This document shows, in pieces, positions 24,076-36,444 of a DNA stretch of 64,000 bases. Positions within the stretch are counted from its first letter, which is position 1; each line of letters opens with the position of its first letter. The position numbers were made by a program, and so were the translations under genes. Under the pieces are notes generated by a model. That model was not told where the DNA came from. It saw only the letters and a program-made list of their open reading frames with translations, and searched no databases. The DNA comes from Xiphydria camelus (Eukaryota > Arthropoda > Insecta > Hymenoptera > Xiphydriidae), in assembly GCA_963678675.1 (NCBI GenBank), contig OY783195.1, positions 30,895,006-30,959,005 on the forward strand, given 5' to 3'.

Positions 24076-24624
24076 TGGAATCTGATAGTCCGAAAGACTT
24101 CCGTGCGATACAGAAATGCACGCAGAAACAAACGCGAGGCGCGGCAGCGTCGGCGAAGGACGCGCCCCGCCGACGCATCGCAAACTGCAGCGGCAAGTGA
24201 ATAGAACGGTAATGGGACGAAGGTGATTCCGCATGACGCAACCACGCCCGCCCGGCCGAGCCGGCTCGCCCGGTCCGTTACTACCGTTCATCACCATCGC
24301 ACCACTATGCACCACCATGGTCATCGAGGTTGCTGCTCGTCTACCGCGGAGCTACCTAATGCGCGACTGCATAACTGTACCTGCATAATACAGTATACCT
24401 ATACAGCTACCCGCGCCTAGGCGCGTTATTACACGCTATTATGCAAAAGGCACGGGGAAAATAAAGGCGGTGCAAGCGCGCGCGCGTGCGCTACATCCAA
24501 GTGGGTCCGGTGCGAGGGAATATTTGAATAAACGCGCGCGCGCGCCAGTGGCCACCGTGGCCAACGATGAACCGGTGCGAAGGGAAAAGAGATATGAAGG
24601 AAAAAAAAAATTAGTTGGATCTAC
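24076..24624. other. No gene recognised
   Basis: CpG-rich with (CG)n near 24475 and 24535 and His-codon-like CACCA repeats at about 24290-24320. Nothing supported. Confidence 0.4.
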
Positions 24625-24820
24625 TAAAAATTACTCGTTGGATCGCAAGTAATTATCTATTCACATCGATCAGATCTTTTTTCATATTAATCTGACATTT
24701 CTCCCTCGTCATTCACATACTATTCCATACGATTTTAAGGAATAAATATATCTAAGTGATGTATTAAAAAACTTCATTGGTGTAAAAAAAATAATGACTT
24801 GCGACTCCGTAAGTAATTTT
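24625..24820. repeat. Foldback repeat V
   Basis: The left arm AAAAATTACTCGTTGG then ATCGCAAGTAATTAT (24626-24656) is the imperfect inverse of ATAATGACTTGCGACTCC then GTAAGTAATTTT (24791-24820). The AT-rich loop is about 135 bp. Probably an old MITE. No target duplication identified. Confidence 0.6.
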
Positions 24821-27160
24821 CAGTAAACGCGACGGATATTCGATGTCGAGTAGTTCCGGAAGTATGTATGTTAATCCTTCCCGTTCAGAGACTCCTTATG
24901 TATTTGGTACACTCGGTTGAATTGAGAATTACGATCCAACGGTACACGGTACCGTAGTGGATTCGTCTGAAAATGCAACAGGAATGCATCGTATACGTCC
25001 GATACACGGAAGATCGTCCATCGCATCGCGTAATGACATGCAGCCTCCACCGAGGCATCAGCAACACTGTACGAATGCCACGGTTATGACCTGCCTACAA
25101 ATCATCGCTCGAAAAGTCGCCCGCCCAGTCATTACGAGCAACAATGACGGGTGTATCCCCGAGATGAATGGCAGTGCCAGCGCAGAAGCTCGGATGCTGC
25201 GCGCGGCGAGAATCGAGCGTCTCGTGTGGCACGCCATCGACGGGGATAAGAATTCATCGCGGAACCGTGTCGTTGGCGATTCGTGGAGAGCCGCGATGGA
25301 CTCTCGACGCGAATCGCCCGACGGCGATAAAAATTTCTCCGCCCGGGGTTCGAACGCGCGTTATTCGCGATCCGATTGCGCGTGCGTACGCGCGGAATAA
25401 CGTACCCGGAAGTGACGGCGAATTCGAGCAGCGTTGACGATGGGAGGGACCGATCTGGTGATATCCGTTGCCAAGGCTCGGATGACGTGGATATGGCTTG
25501 GAGCGACATCGGGTGCCGTGCGTTTCGGCCGATCGTCGCGCGGAAGAGATATTCGACCACGTGTGATGAGATACAAACACGCGCAACGGGACGACATACA
25601 TACATACACGCACGGATTTGTGGCGATTGCGCGAGAGCGACGATGAATTCGAGTGCCGTTGGTGGTTGTCGACGGAGAGGAGTTGTCCGCGTGGTCTTTT
25701 ATCGGGACGTGGAATAATGTTACTCAATAGACACACCGATAGCTCTCGGTGTCGCGTTATCTCGATGCTAATTTATGCGCCGCTACTCCGTTATCACGCG
25801 AGAGGAATCGGTAGGACATTGTAGAGTGTCTCTCGAGATAAGCGGTATTAATATCACATTCCGTTACGTTTCACATATGGAAGTGAACCTCGCGATGCCG
25901 CAAACTCGATCTCGTTTCATCTCTGATCGAACTGGACAATTTTTTTTTTACCACACAAATTATACTCTGAAAGCTGTAATAAGTTTGCAACCTTCCGTAA
26001 TTGACGACGCTCCTTAAAAACCGCGGAAAAACCGTCGTCTGAAAAAAACACGACCCCCGCCGCTGCCGCCGCACCTAACGACGTCCCCGAACGCCGCGCG
26101 CGCGCGAGAATTCTCGGTCGGCGGTCGTCGATCGCTTATTAACGTCCGTCCGGTCGCGATCGGTAAAAACCGCTCGCGACGAGTAAAACGGGTATCCACA
26201 CGCGTCGAGGTATCCGTTCGCGCGGCTCTTATCAACCGCCCGTGTTCGTTGCTTCTGCCTTTCCTTTTCCACGTGCGAAAGCACCAGCGGAAACGGCGGC
26301 GGCCGGCCGGCCGGCCGGCCGCTCGAGTTGCAAAGCAGTCGCGCGCGGCGATGCGGAGAGAAGACAGGGTTGGACCGCGTACGAGGGATCGACGGGGGAG
26401 GAGGCGGGGGCGACGCGGAGGACGCGCGTCGCGATGGCACGCGAGCGTCGTGGGCCGCGCGGATCGCGTACCGGCGATATTACGTTACAGATAAAACGAT
26501 CGACGGGGTTAATCACCGGATACTGAATCCAGTTTGCAGATTATTCATATAATTAACCGCTCGGTCGCCTCGTGCGGCGCTGACGCCCCTGCCCTGCGTC
26601 CCGCTCGCCGGCAGCCGGTCCGTGAGCGCGTCTTCCTCCTCTCGCCTAGCTCCGTCTCTATCGCTCTTCCTGCCCCTTTTCGCGCCGAGGAGCCAGGAAT
26701 CCTCTGCAATGCGCCCACGCGCCGGCTAAACTCTTGGCGCGACGTCACGATTTAATTAGCTCGCTAATACTCGGCTCTCGCGAGCGGCAAACCGGCTCTT
26801 GTCGTCTCTCCCTCTTCGTCTCTTTCTTCTCTCCCTCTTTCTCTCTCGCCTCTTCCGCTTCACCCACTTCTCCAGTCACTCCGTGTCGTTTACGCGCCAA
26901 ATTTACGAGCGGGTCTCTCGCGATACTTTTGTTTTTTCTGCGCCTCCGTCCCTCTCTTCCTTCCTCGTGACTCCCCTCGAGCATATCTTCGCGCTTCGGG
27001 CGAGCGTCTGTTCCGCGGAGCGCGCGCGTGTCGAGTGGGTGGTCCGACGCAACGGTAGCCCGCTTAATGACCGCGGGGGAAAAAAGGGGAAGCTGCCCCC
27101 ATCGCCGTATGCATCCAACGTGACGCGAAGTACGCACCGATTTACTCGCAGAAGTTTATA
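24821..27160. other. CpG-rich DNA, no gene recognised
   Basis: Long CpG-rich stretch with (GGCC)n at 26300-26321, GGGAGGAGGCGGGG near 26394, CT-rich tracts near 26815-26870 and a T run at 25940. Frames up to 160 codons on both strands are Arg/Ser-rich and overlap one another, so none is called. Hidden UTR or small exons cannot be excluded. Confidence 0.35.
26300..26321. repeat. (GGCC)n microsatellite
   Basis: About five uninterrupted GGCC/CCGG units, self-complementary. Confidence 0.9.
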
Positions 27161-27385
27161 GACTGAGAGAGAACAAATGTTATAGTCTGTTAAATCTGAG
27201 TTTACGGGTGGGGGTGCAGAACTAATTGCTCCGATTACTAAATTTGGTTATAACGATTAAAACGGCTACTCGAGGGAAGCAGGCTGCAATTCATTCGAGT
27301 CAATTATCAACCCGAGTAACACGATCTGCATTCCCCCATCCGTATTCTCCGATTTAGTCAGATTTACTACATTTTTCTCTCAGTG
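27161..27385. mobile_element. E-type MITE, TA-flanked
   Basis: Starts GACTGAGAGAGAACAAATGT and ends ACATTTTTCTCTCAGTG, with TA on both sides (27159-27160 and 27386-27387). Inverted blocks follow (CTGTTAAATCTGAG... against GATTTAGTCAGATTT; GGGGGTGCAGA against TCTGCATTCCCCC). The interior is unlike the elements at 10955 and 59147, so it shares only their terminus. Confidence 0.82.
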
Positions 27386-27403
27386 TATGGTTTAAAACTC
27401 TAA

Positions 27404-27628
27404 ACCCAAGCGGAAAAGTTCTGTGTAATTTGTATACGGTCCACATGTGGATTTGGTCGTATACGAATTATAAATGATTTCTGCATTAACCGTATAAAAA
27501 GACTGTATTTAGATTGTTGAATGTTTGCATAATCCACATATACTCTGCATACGGTTGATACAGAAATCACATATACTCCAAATCCACGTATGAATCACAT
27601 ACGAAATATAGAGAACTCATCCGCCTGA
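27404..27628. mobile_element. Family A palindromic MITE, complete
   Basis: Ends CCCAAGCGGAAAAGTTC and GAACTCATCCGCCTG, about 225 bp, lying 18 bp after the preceding MITE. The interior shows ACGGTCCACATGTGG, TTTGGTCGTAT and the inverse arm. The flanks are A-rich and no duplication can be assigned. Confidence 0.84.
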
Positions 27629-28758
27629 AAATCGATGATGCCGACGCGTTGAAAGAAAAAACTAGCGCATTTTCATTTTCCTACAGAACAGACGTACCTA
27701 CAACACTCGACGGTGCATCGCGCGCCGTCGCATCACTCGCTCGCGACACCGTCTTTATTTTGAGCGACGGATGCACGCTGCCGTATATAAACGAGCCCGC
27801 CGCTATTGTCTTCCCCGTATATGGGTAACGCGACGCCGCTGAGAATTTCAACCAGTCGTTAACGGTGCACGGCGTACTACGATCGCAGTACCCCACGGCC
27901 TCTGTGCGCAAGGTATCATGATACCTACTACGACCAGCGTGGCCACCTCGCGCAGCACGACGGAGGGGTTTTACCGTCGCTCGAGATCGTTCGGAGGAAC
28001 ACTTTCACTTCGCACTGCCGTACAGCACGTGGCTGCCGCTGGTAAACTGTGCGTCGTCCCTCCCCCCCTTCCCTCCGCGAAACTCAGCTTCTATTTGGAG
28101 CGAACGCCTTCGTTTCTCCGGTTCTCTCTTTCGGGAAGAGACGACGAACGTCACGCGAGCTTTCGCGCCGCGCTCATCTCGTCTCCGCGAAAAGCGATAA
28201 ATAATCGGCCGATCGATACGCGCATCGCGTGACTCGCAAAGCGAATACGCGAGCGCTTCGGGGCCGCGAAATTAAAGCGCAGTCGCGCGACGCGACGGAT
28301 TCGCACCGCACTGTATCCGCGCTCCCCGTCGAAGCTCTACAAATCCACATATGTGCGTCGAGCGCAGTCGCCTTTTCACACCGTGCGAGATCATTAATTT
28401 TCGCACGCCACCGCGGCGCCGTCGCGAGAGCGCGTCGAAAGGCCGGGGCCACGTCGGGAATCCGGGCGCGGAACGTCGCGCGGCTGGAAATCGCGTGTCG
28501 TTGAAAACGCTTATCGCGAGACGCATCGACCACCGACGTCAGCACGCCACTGCCATTACGGCTCAACTAGCGTCGTCCGGGTGTTCTCCACCGCGGGGAT
28601 TCGGTTAAACGCTTCTGGAGGAGAATCCGTACGCGGCTTGTCATTGAAGAATTCGAGTTAAGCGCGTCGATTTGAAAAAAAATGTAGTGAGCATCCAATA
28701 GGTAGACAAATGTACGTAGATTTTACATCAACTTTAGGTAGAAGTGCAGACCAAGGCA
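27629..28758. other. No gene recognised
   Basis: CpG-rich from about 27700 to 28620, changing to AT-rich at 28670. Overlapping Arg-rich frames on both strands are not supported. Confidence 0.38.
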
Positions 28759-28908
28759 AATCGGATTACAGATCTGTATTTCTGAAATTGTAATGAAAAT
28801 AAGCATTTCAATCGTTTATGTTACTTCATTCCTCTTTAACGAAGTAATACGGATGATCGAAATGCTCATTTTCGCTATGATCAAATAAATGTGGATCTAT
28901 ATGAGCCG
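28759..28908. repeat. Long imperfect hairpin W
   Basis: Outer arms AATCGGATTACAGATC and GATCTATATGAGCCGATT continue inward to GAAAATAAGCATTTCAATCG against CGATCATTTTC-type sequence (GATCGAAATGCTCATTTTC) and TTACTTC against GAAGTAA. The stem is about 65 bp long with scattered mismatches, around a 13-nt loop at about 28827-28839. It may be an old MITE; a structured RNA is possible but unsupported. Confidence 0.6.
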
Positions 28909-30145
28909 ATTCGTCGTGTGAATCGATTCGCTTCGGTTTACCTTATCAGCTCATCAAATGCATCAAGATTGTGCGCTTCATCAGTCACCGTTAAACAAGC
29001 ATATTTGTGTGATTAAACGATTTCGAACTAATTCGAATAAAATGCTTGACGTTTATACAGTGCATGCACAATTTTTTGTAAATATGTCGCTACAATAAAT
29101 ATCTACAATAACTGATTTGTATCGCACTGCAACGTAAATGAAATAATTTTTCGAAGAACAACTAGTTTTCTAAACCCGCACGGCAGAATAAACGTAGACT
29201 TCAGAACGATCAATTGTCGTAGTTTGTACGAACGTCGTGACGATCATACAAAGTCTATCCGTACTGGGCGAGTACCAGACACTACCATCCCATTACTCGC
29301 TGAGATAAGCGCGCTACAATTTACAGCGATCGCAGTTGAAACCCTTCCCATCGCGCGCTGAACGAGAATCCTACAAAATTGCACGCGCGCAGCGCTATTT
29401 ACAATATCGATATGCTATCGATTACAGGCGAGGGAATCGCGCGCGGTTAATTGGAAACGAGGAATATCGAGAACTCGCCACACTTTGGTTAACCGCGCGT
29501 CTTATCTGGGCAAGGATGTCGTAAATTTGCGAGGCGCGCCGCCATTACGGTTAGACCAGCCCGAGATACAAACGATTCGGATAAATACTCGCGGATAAGG
29601 GAAACCAATAATTAAGTAGCGTTAAAGATGACGTCGTATTACGAGCGCGCCGCTGGCTCGTCCGACGTAACGAATTTATGGGTCGACTATTCCTTTAGAT
29701 TTTCCGCTCGCGCGAAAGGTGTTCCGCCGCCCCGCGAGCACGTGCCCGGACGATAACGCAGCTCGCCGCATTATTTCACGGATTAACGATATAATCGTGG
29801 CGTTAACCACATATATAACGGCGGGTAGACCCGTAATTAACGCTTGATAGATGGTGGAAACGCTCGGCGCGAGTGCTCGCGCCGATATCGCGAATAAAAA
29901 TAGCGTCTCGTGCGATAACGCGGTAGACCAGTCGCAGACTCCGATAATCGTCTTCCGCGAAGAATCGTTAACCGCGCGCGCGCGCGCGCATCTGTACGTC
30001 GGGTGCGTCGCGTTCTGCTTTTTGCGTTTTGATACCGGGACGGGATATTATCGGTCTCGTCGCGAGGCAGCATCCTTTCCGAGTAAAACTAACGAGTGCG
30101 TCTGTGCGTCTGTGTAAAAAAACGAGCAGATTTCGTTCGCTTGTA
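28909..30145. other. No gene recognised
   Basis: AT-rich to 29240, then CpG-rich with (CG)n near 29978. Nothing identifiable. Confidence 0.4.
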
Positions 30146-30252
30146 CACTGAGAAAAGTATAATAATTAGGTTAAAACAAGATGCATCCAGTTACGGCTTG
30201 GTCACGGTCTCCAGGATTTTGGTTAGATCCGACCAAGATATTTTTCCCAGTG
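30146..30252. mobile_element. Family B MITE, internally deleted
   Basis: Starts CACTGAGAAAAGTATAATAA after TA (30144-30145) and ends ATATTTTTCCCAGTG. The family signatures GATGCATCCAGTTA and GTCTCCAGGATTTTGG are present, but the middle (about 120 bp) is missing. The right flank is TT. Confidence 0.8.
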
Positions 30253-30301
30253 TTACTGATATCAATATATTTATAAACACCGAGGAGACGTTGAATCGCT
30301 A

Positions 30302-30431
30302 CACTAAAAAAATTTGCTTCATTCAACCATCGGTTGAAGTTCAAGCAAGTAAATATCTACTTGAAACAATACATCGTGAGCTTCGCCGTATTAAATTTCA
30401 CCGATAGTTGAATGAAACGAATTTTTGTTCG
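30302..30431. mobile_element. Family J MITE, short form
   Basis: Starts CACTAAAAAAATTTGCTTC after TA and ends GAATTTTTGTTCGG. The inner inverted arms TTCATTCAACCATCGG and CCGATAGTTGAATGAA enclose ATATCTACTTGAAACAAT and GAGCTTCGCCGTATTAAA. The element at 53106-53561 is a longer relative, and this copy supplies its uninterrupted site around CATCGGTTGAAG. Confidence 0.78.
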
Positions 30432-31024
30432 GTTTAACGACAATATTGGAGGCACTCAAGAATATCCGAAGAGGGAGCAGGCGTTCTCCGGTTAATATTT
30501 ACGGATCGGAAGTCCCCGACACGGTAGCTATTCGACCATCGTTAATAATATAACAACGAAGCAAATTAATCGCCGTGTACCGCTATCAAGTAGGCAGTCG
30601 GCCACACGCGGACGCCCTGTACATATTTACGCGGACGTGTCTGGCGCGCCGCGTTATATCTATACGCCCAACCGTCGCTCTGCCAGTGACACGTTGCATA
30701 TAAATCGTTATACAAGCGGATAGCGCCCGACAGACGTTTCGACGGGGGGCTCACGGTTCATATTCATAGTTGTCGACATTGTCGAACGAGTGGCTGAATA
30801 ATAAGTTCATGGCGTGGCTGGACGCCATGGGGATAGAAGCACGGGATTTCCGTACGTGACACTCTTGGCCGATCGTGGACCCCCCTTTGTGTGCGTCGTA
30901 GGCGTATTCTGTTTACGATACTGAACGCCCCGAGCTCTGTACGTAGAAATAGGTTTCGAATTTAATTTCCTGCGCCCCGTTCAATTTTGTTCGCGTGTCA
31001 GCAAATACTGCGCGTGGTTAAAAA
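30432..31024. other. No gene recognised
   Basis: Mixed sequence between MITEs. Nothing identifiable. Confidence 0.4.
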
Positions 31025-31124
31025 TTGTTAGAATATTTTTAATTATTTTGGTTAGAATAATTAAATACCTACGTTTTTAACCAGATGCGTTTCGTCATTA
31101 TAGCCTAATCTTGTTTTCTCAGCG
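31025..31124. mobile_element. Family B MITE fragment, inverted
   Basis: The right end CCAGATGCGTTTCGTCAT then CCTAATCTTGTTTTCTCAGCG is the inverse of the family B left end. The left half is lost, so only about 100 bp remain (TTTGGTTAGAATAATTAAA). Confidence 0.78.
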
Positions 31125-31940
31125 GAGGAAAATGTTATTCCACGGAGATATAAATTAAATTACAACGAAGTAACGACGCACTCAATCCCGATTTCAATTC
31201 CGACTTTAACGCGTCTTCGGATTACATCGCTGCAACGCTGGAACTTGCAGCGTTACTTCGTCTCCTCCGCAAATTTCACGGCGTAATCCAAAGCTAAACT
31301 GACGCATTAACCCGGACAATCTCGCGCCACCCGCGGGAATGTCCGCATACATATATAAGCGGTCGCGTCGTTCCGATGCGCCGTTACAGCGGGAAAATGC
31401 ACTTTGTAAAAAAAAAGAGATGTTACGCGAAGAGGATGGGCCCTCGAAATACCGAATAGAGCCCGACTTCATATCGTACATTTCCATTATGCTTTTCCAG
31501 AACCGCCGCAAAGATAGGGAAATGACACGCGAGCGAGTAGTCGACCGGAGTTACGCGGATGTTTCGTTCTTGCGCTCACTATTTCAACGCGTCCGCTTTA
31601 CCGCGCTGCCGGGGGGAAAACGCAACGGCAGAGGGTCGACTTTTATTATTACGTGCGGTGGAATTTCAAATTGACGCCGGGCCGAGATTCCGTCGAGTTC
31701 GCGCTTCGAGAAATTTAAACCTAAAAATTCAAGCTTCGCCAGCTCACCGCATTTGATATTTCGCCGCGGCAGCGTGACGCGTGTACGTTCGACTCGCGTC
31801 AGCCGGACCTTTTTCTTCTCGACATTTCGAGGATTCCGCAACTCTCGCGCTATCGCCCATCCCGGCGCAGGGTTCGATTTCTCGCTTCCGCGAATTTTGG
31901 AAGCGCTCCAGGCGTTGCACCGTCGCACGTGTACTGTATA

Positions 31941-31961
31941 GGGGGGGGGGGGGGGGGGGGG
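31941..31961. repeat. Poly-G tract (21)
   Basis: Uninterrupted run of 21 G after GTATA. Confidence 0.95.
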
Positions 31962-32394
31962 ATTCGCGCAACGTCGTTTTCACGTTTCATCTACCGCAGC
32001 GTGCCTGCACCGCGAGGCGGCCGCGTGAAATCGTCTGGTCCGGATGCTATCGTTTCGCATCGGACGCCGCTTCCGGTCTCGCGTACGGACACTGACCCGC
32101 CCCACGTGCGTGCGGAGACTTACACGACAAAAACAAGACGTCGATCGTGCCGAGTTAATTACGGGCTCCTCGGATAAACGTACGAAGAGGACTTCCACGC
32201 CGAAAGTCGTTTCGCGTCACACACGCCGGTTTATCTCGCCGAAATAACCCATGGCGAGGCACGCCCACGTTGTAAACAAAACGGATTTGACACAGTCGTC
32301 GACGCGCAACGAGGCGAGCGAAGAGAGGGGTCGGTCGAGAATCGCGGAAACGTTATTCGCGGGCAGCCCGCAGCGCGTGGGGTGGTGCGAATTC

Positions 32395-32412
32395 GGGGGG
32401 GGGGGGGGGGGG
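32395..32412. repeat. Poly-G tract (18)
   Basis: Uninterrupted run of 18 G after GAATTC. Confidence 0.95.
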
Positions 32413-32595
32413 AGCGCGTGTAAAATCCACGGGCGTAATAACCGAATACCACGCGAGTCCCGCGGGACGGTCATTAACCCCGGCTGGGATTCAACGCGAT
32501 CGCGCGGCTGTCCGAGTCGAGAAATTGTCTTACTCGGATATTTGTAGTGCTTCATTGGGTCTACCATTTAATTGGCCTACTCAGCCTCCAAGTCC

Positions 32596-32780
32596 TTCTT
32601 TTGAACTAAAAATTGGGTGAAATGGCCAATAACGTAGGGTTTCGATAAATAGAAGATCGACCTACTGTAAACTTGAAATGAGCGGATTAAAATTTCGACT
32701 CGCGGGAACATAAATCCGTCGTTCAGCCTAAAAATGATCCGTTATGGCCAATTCGCCCAATTTTAGATTCGAAAGAGAGT
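32596..32780. repeat. Foldback repeat U
   Basis: The left arm CTTTTGAACTAAAAATTGGG then TGAAATGGCCAATAACG is the imperfect inverse of CGTTATGGCCAATTCGCC then CAATTTTAGATTCGAAAG. The loop is about 105 bp. Likely a decayed MITE. Flanks give no clear duplication. Confidence 0.68.
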
Positions 32781-33454
32781 CTTATAGGATGAGCAAGCAT
32801 TTCCTCTTCGCGGTCGACTTTCGACTGGCGCGAAAGAAATAGAGATAAACAACTGAATCAAAAAAAAAAAAGAAGGAAGAAGCTAATCACGCGAAATCGA
32901 TCGAGCCATTGCAACCGCGCGCGTTTTCACGCGCGGGCTAATGAAAAAAAAAAGGGACTTTCGTCGAGGCCTATTCTTACTCGTGCAATACTTACCTGTA
33001 CATGCTGCTTTTCTGCCGTCTTAATTAATAGCCGCGAGATTTAACCACTCCGTGAAGAACAGGTCTTACCGGGCGCGCCGGGTTCTCCCTATCTCCCCCC
33101 TCCCCTCCCCTCACTCACTCTCTTCTTCTCTCTCTCTCTCTAGTAAGTATATACACGCGGAGCGAGACCTGCCCGATGCAGGTAGCCAAGCGGGCGCGAG
33201 TAGGTAGGTAGGTACCTGCTTGCCAACGCGCGTAGCTAAAGCGAGAGAGCTCGTTACGTCGTTGCAGTGATCGGTGGTCGAATGAGCGAGTCAGCGGCAG
33301 ATGTAAGCGAGTCGATTTTACGCAAATGACGGTTAATTAAATGACGCGATTATTATTTACAGAGGTGTATGATAAGTGCAGGCATCGACGACCAAGCTCC
33401 CCTGGACCCGAAGTTTGCGCAGTCGAATTCGATGACGAGATAGACGGTTGTATA
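32781..33454. other. No gene recognised; minus-strand splice-donor consensus
   Basis: Contains a perfect donor on the minus strand (CAG/GTAAGT, exon end 32996) preceded by ATGTACAG in good start context. Also CT-rich tracts at 33083-33142 and a (TAGG)n at about 33201-33212. It could mark a first coding exon of a minus-strand gene, but only eight coding bases would lie in it, so no gene is called. Confidence 0.3.
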
Positions 33455-33655
33455 CGCTGTAAAAAAATTTGTATTAAATTTAATACGATTGTATATAAAG
33501 CTTTGATCCAATAATATGTGATTTTCAAAATTAACATGCTCCGTTATGACATTTATAAGGGACTTTTCGTAAGGAAATATATGAATTTTCATAATCACGT
33601 ATTGGAAAAATGCTTCAATATAAGAGTATTAAAAATACAAATTTTGTTTACAGTG
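33455..33655. mobile_element. Family G MITE, TA-flanked
   Basis: Starts CGCTGTAAAAAAATTTGTAT and ends ATACAAATTTTGTTTACAGTG, shortened here to its key ends, with TA on both sides (33453-33454 and 33656-33657). Internal CGATTGTATATAAAGCTTTG and ATAATCACGTATTGG blocks recur in the copy at 50881-51119. Confidence 0.85.
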
Positions 33656-34040
33656 TACATATGAAGTTCGCAATATGACGACGTAGCTGCACCCAAATTA
33701 ATCAGTGCTCTAAAAAACACCCGGTAAAATGCTGGCACGCGGGAAATACTAGCCGACGGTTCTCGAGAGGGCGGGAGGTTGGATGAAATGCACAAAATGA
33801 GGTTTCGTCGCGTGTGGATACGGTGTTGACCGGGTCGAGCGAGAAATAAAAGTTTCCCAGTCGCAAAAAAGTGGCTTCCGTTCGGCGACGAGCTCGCGCG
33901 GAGCTGCATCGCTCGGCGGACGGCGGTCCAGCGACTGCGGAGTATCTCCCACATATACGTACACATACGCGAGCGTGGTCGATCCGGCTACGCGTATACA
34001 AAAAGTACGAACGTCGCTCTAGCAGCCATACAAATGCTGC
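33656..34040. other. No gene recognised
   Basis: Mixed CpG-rich sequence between MITEs. Nothing identifiable. Confidence 0.4.
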
Positions 34041-34298
34041 GCCGAGAAAACAATTTATTTGTAGTTCATAATAAATGTTTGCTCAAATATATAGCGAGAT
34101 AAATATTTTATCGAATCTGGTGAATATTTGTTAACTATTAGGATATTCATATGGTACAGTCTGATCCTCTCAGGCAACCATTTGAATGAAATGAAAAATG
34201 TAATAATTAACACATACATTCTCGTCCTAACGAAATATTTATTTCGCCGTATTTAAAATTACATTTATCACAACTGCAAATAAACTGTTCTCTCGGTG
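34041..34298. mobile_element. Family H MITE
   Basis: Starts GCCGAGAAAACAATTTATTT and ends AATAAACTGTTCTCTCGGTG. CAAATAAA/TTTATTTG, TTGTTAACTA and GTCCTAACGAAATATTTATT define the family with 22935-23140. No coding content. Confidence 0.78.
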
Positions 34299-35790
34299 TG
34301 CAGGAAAAATCGTTTTTCCCTCGAACGTTCCTCCGTGAAAATTTGCAAACTTTCTACCCCCTCGTTGCAACCCTCCTGCATCGGATCGAACATATTTATC
34401 ATTCCGCTTCTCTAATCGAGTCAAACCTCGATCAAAGTCCAGCTAATCGACGATGTCGGCATAGATGCGGTGTACGTACAAACGTTAAAAAAACGTGACC
34501 ATATAAGAGCACGTACAACGCTCAAGGGCTTCCGGCTCGGACGAAAGACAATTTCTTGCTGTTGGGTGTCGTTCCCCTTCATCTCCACCGTCTTTATACC
34601 GCGCGTGGTGGCGACCGCTCGTAAAGAGGCGTTGCCACACGGCAACGACGCGCGGCTTCGCAATCATATCGCCATGGGTGAGGCGCAGGTGTAGGGCGTG
34701 GCAGGTGAAATAGGCTCGCGTTACAAATAGTATGTTTTTATTTCAGAGTGTACTCCATTTTATACTGGCTGAGAGAAGAGTCTAGACGTAAAATAAGTAA
34801 AAAAACACGAATGTAAAACTGCAATGAATAGTTCCACCAACGGGGACACAGTCTCTCGCGACGGAATATATATCTATTGTTGTGATAAAAACGTTGCGTG
34901 GGTAACGTCGCCGAATCGCAGATTCAAATTGGCCATCCTGGGCCGCGATCGAAGTCGGGGCCGAATTCGTTCGCGGCCCATTCTTCTCTTTTCGCACGCG
35001 ACGCGCCGCGGTTTCGAGTTCCCGCTTCAAAAGTCACGCGCCAATCGGAAAGAAAAGAAACAATGTACGCGTTGCTACGCACCGAGTACATCGGATTGGA
35101 TCGCGCTTCGAAGGAGGATCGCGTCGGGACCGAGACTCGCCTGTACGAAAATTCTCTCTTGTAGTAACATTAATTTCAAAAGTAGTCCATCCGTCGACGA
35201 CACATCAGCTGCTTATACGATACAAACGAGAACTCCCTCAACGCCGACGGTTATCGCACTCCCTCCGCACTTATAGTCTGCGTCATTATTATGTCGCTAT
35301 CACAGTCCCCTTCCGTACGAACCGGTGATCCGTCGTCGTGCGGAACGGATCGCGGGACTCACTCGCGCTTTTACATTCGGAGAGATCGTCTCGCGAGTGT
35401 ACGGCTGAGCGATTGCACGCTGCTTCGTACTTTTCTCGAGACGCACGAATTGTACTTCGGAGTGATAAAAAAAAAGTACCCTTTTCAGTCTCGAAATATG
35501 CCGCGCGGCATCGAAATTGCACTTTTCGAAGCATTTTGTCGGTTCCGTGGAACTCGTTAAGCCGCCAAAAAAAATCTCCGACCAACCGTACATCAACGCA
35601 ATGTTTTCCCCTCCGGCAAAACACCTCTCCGAGTGCGGAGTGAAATCGCGCGATCGTTCCGTCCGCGAGCAATCACTGCGTCGACGGGAAAATGCACAAC
35701 CGCGCGGCCGTCGGTGGAGCGGAAAAAGTGGTCGATCGCCGGGGCGAGTCGCTTCGAAACAATTTCACCGCGTCGTCAACGACGCGTGGC

Positions 35791-35811
35791 GATCGATCGA
35801 TCGATCGATCG
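35791..35811. repeat. (GATC)n microsatellite
   Basis: Five uninterrupted GATC units, self-complementary. Confidence 0.9.
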
Positions 35812-36423
35812 GAATGAGAGCGCAAACGTGTACAAATATCTCTGCCGTCTCGATCGTCGCGTTACGATCGGCAGCGGAGCTGACTTTTGAAGAAGAGGAA
35901 ATCGGTTTCCGCCCCTCTTTCTCCTTCGCGCTCCTCGGGCGCGCGCGCGCACGCTATCTCTCTCTCTTTCTCTCTCTCTTTGTATCACTTTTTGCCGCAC
36001 GAGAAAAGAGAAAACGCCGGGGAACAACCGTGTCGAATTCGCGCGCAGCTTCATAGGGGGGGCGATCGGTTCCCCCGGATGAGAATCGAGTGACTGGCGA
36101 CGTCGAGAGAGCGGCGACAACGCGCGAGCGCGCGCGAGATCGTAGCCAAGTTAAAAGGTGCGATTCCGAGTTGGTGCAATTATTCATGTACCGGGAAACG
36201 ACGCACTACCCTATGCAAACACACATCGAGTCTAATTAGACGTCGCCGCGCGACGTCAGAATCGTCGCTATTGGCGACGATGATTCTTCGTACAGCGAAT
36301 AGGAGGTCTATGTACCTAAGAGACGATTTTTTTTAGTGTACACTCAGTTCGATGCGGTACATACAAATCGGTATACGGCGAATTCGACGGTGGAATTCGC
36401 GCGAGCTATCTATACACGGCGAA

Positions 36424-36444
36424 TGTGTGTGTGTGTGTGTGTGT
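36424..36444. repeat. (TG)n microsatellite
   Basis: About ten TG units between GAA and TACGCG. Confidence 0.9.

Larger units (their letters stand above)
31125..32595. other. No gene recognised; poly-G tracts
   Basis: CpG-rich sequence with G runs at 31941-31961 and 32395-32412 and an A run near 31410. Frames crossing the G runs give poly-Gly and are unsupported. Confidence 0.38.

Noticed and set aside
34733..34746. Splice-acceptor-like TTTTTATTTCAG
   Set aside because: The following frame closes within a few codons and no matching donor or conserved peptide is seen.
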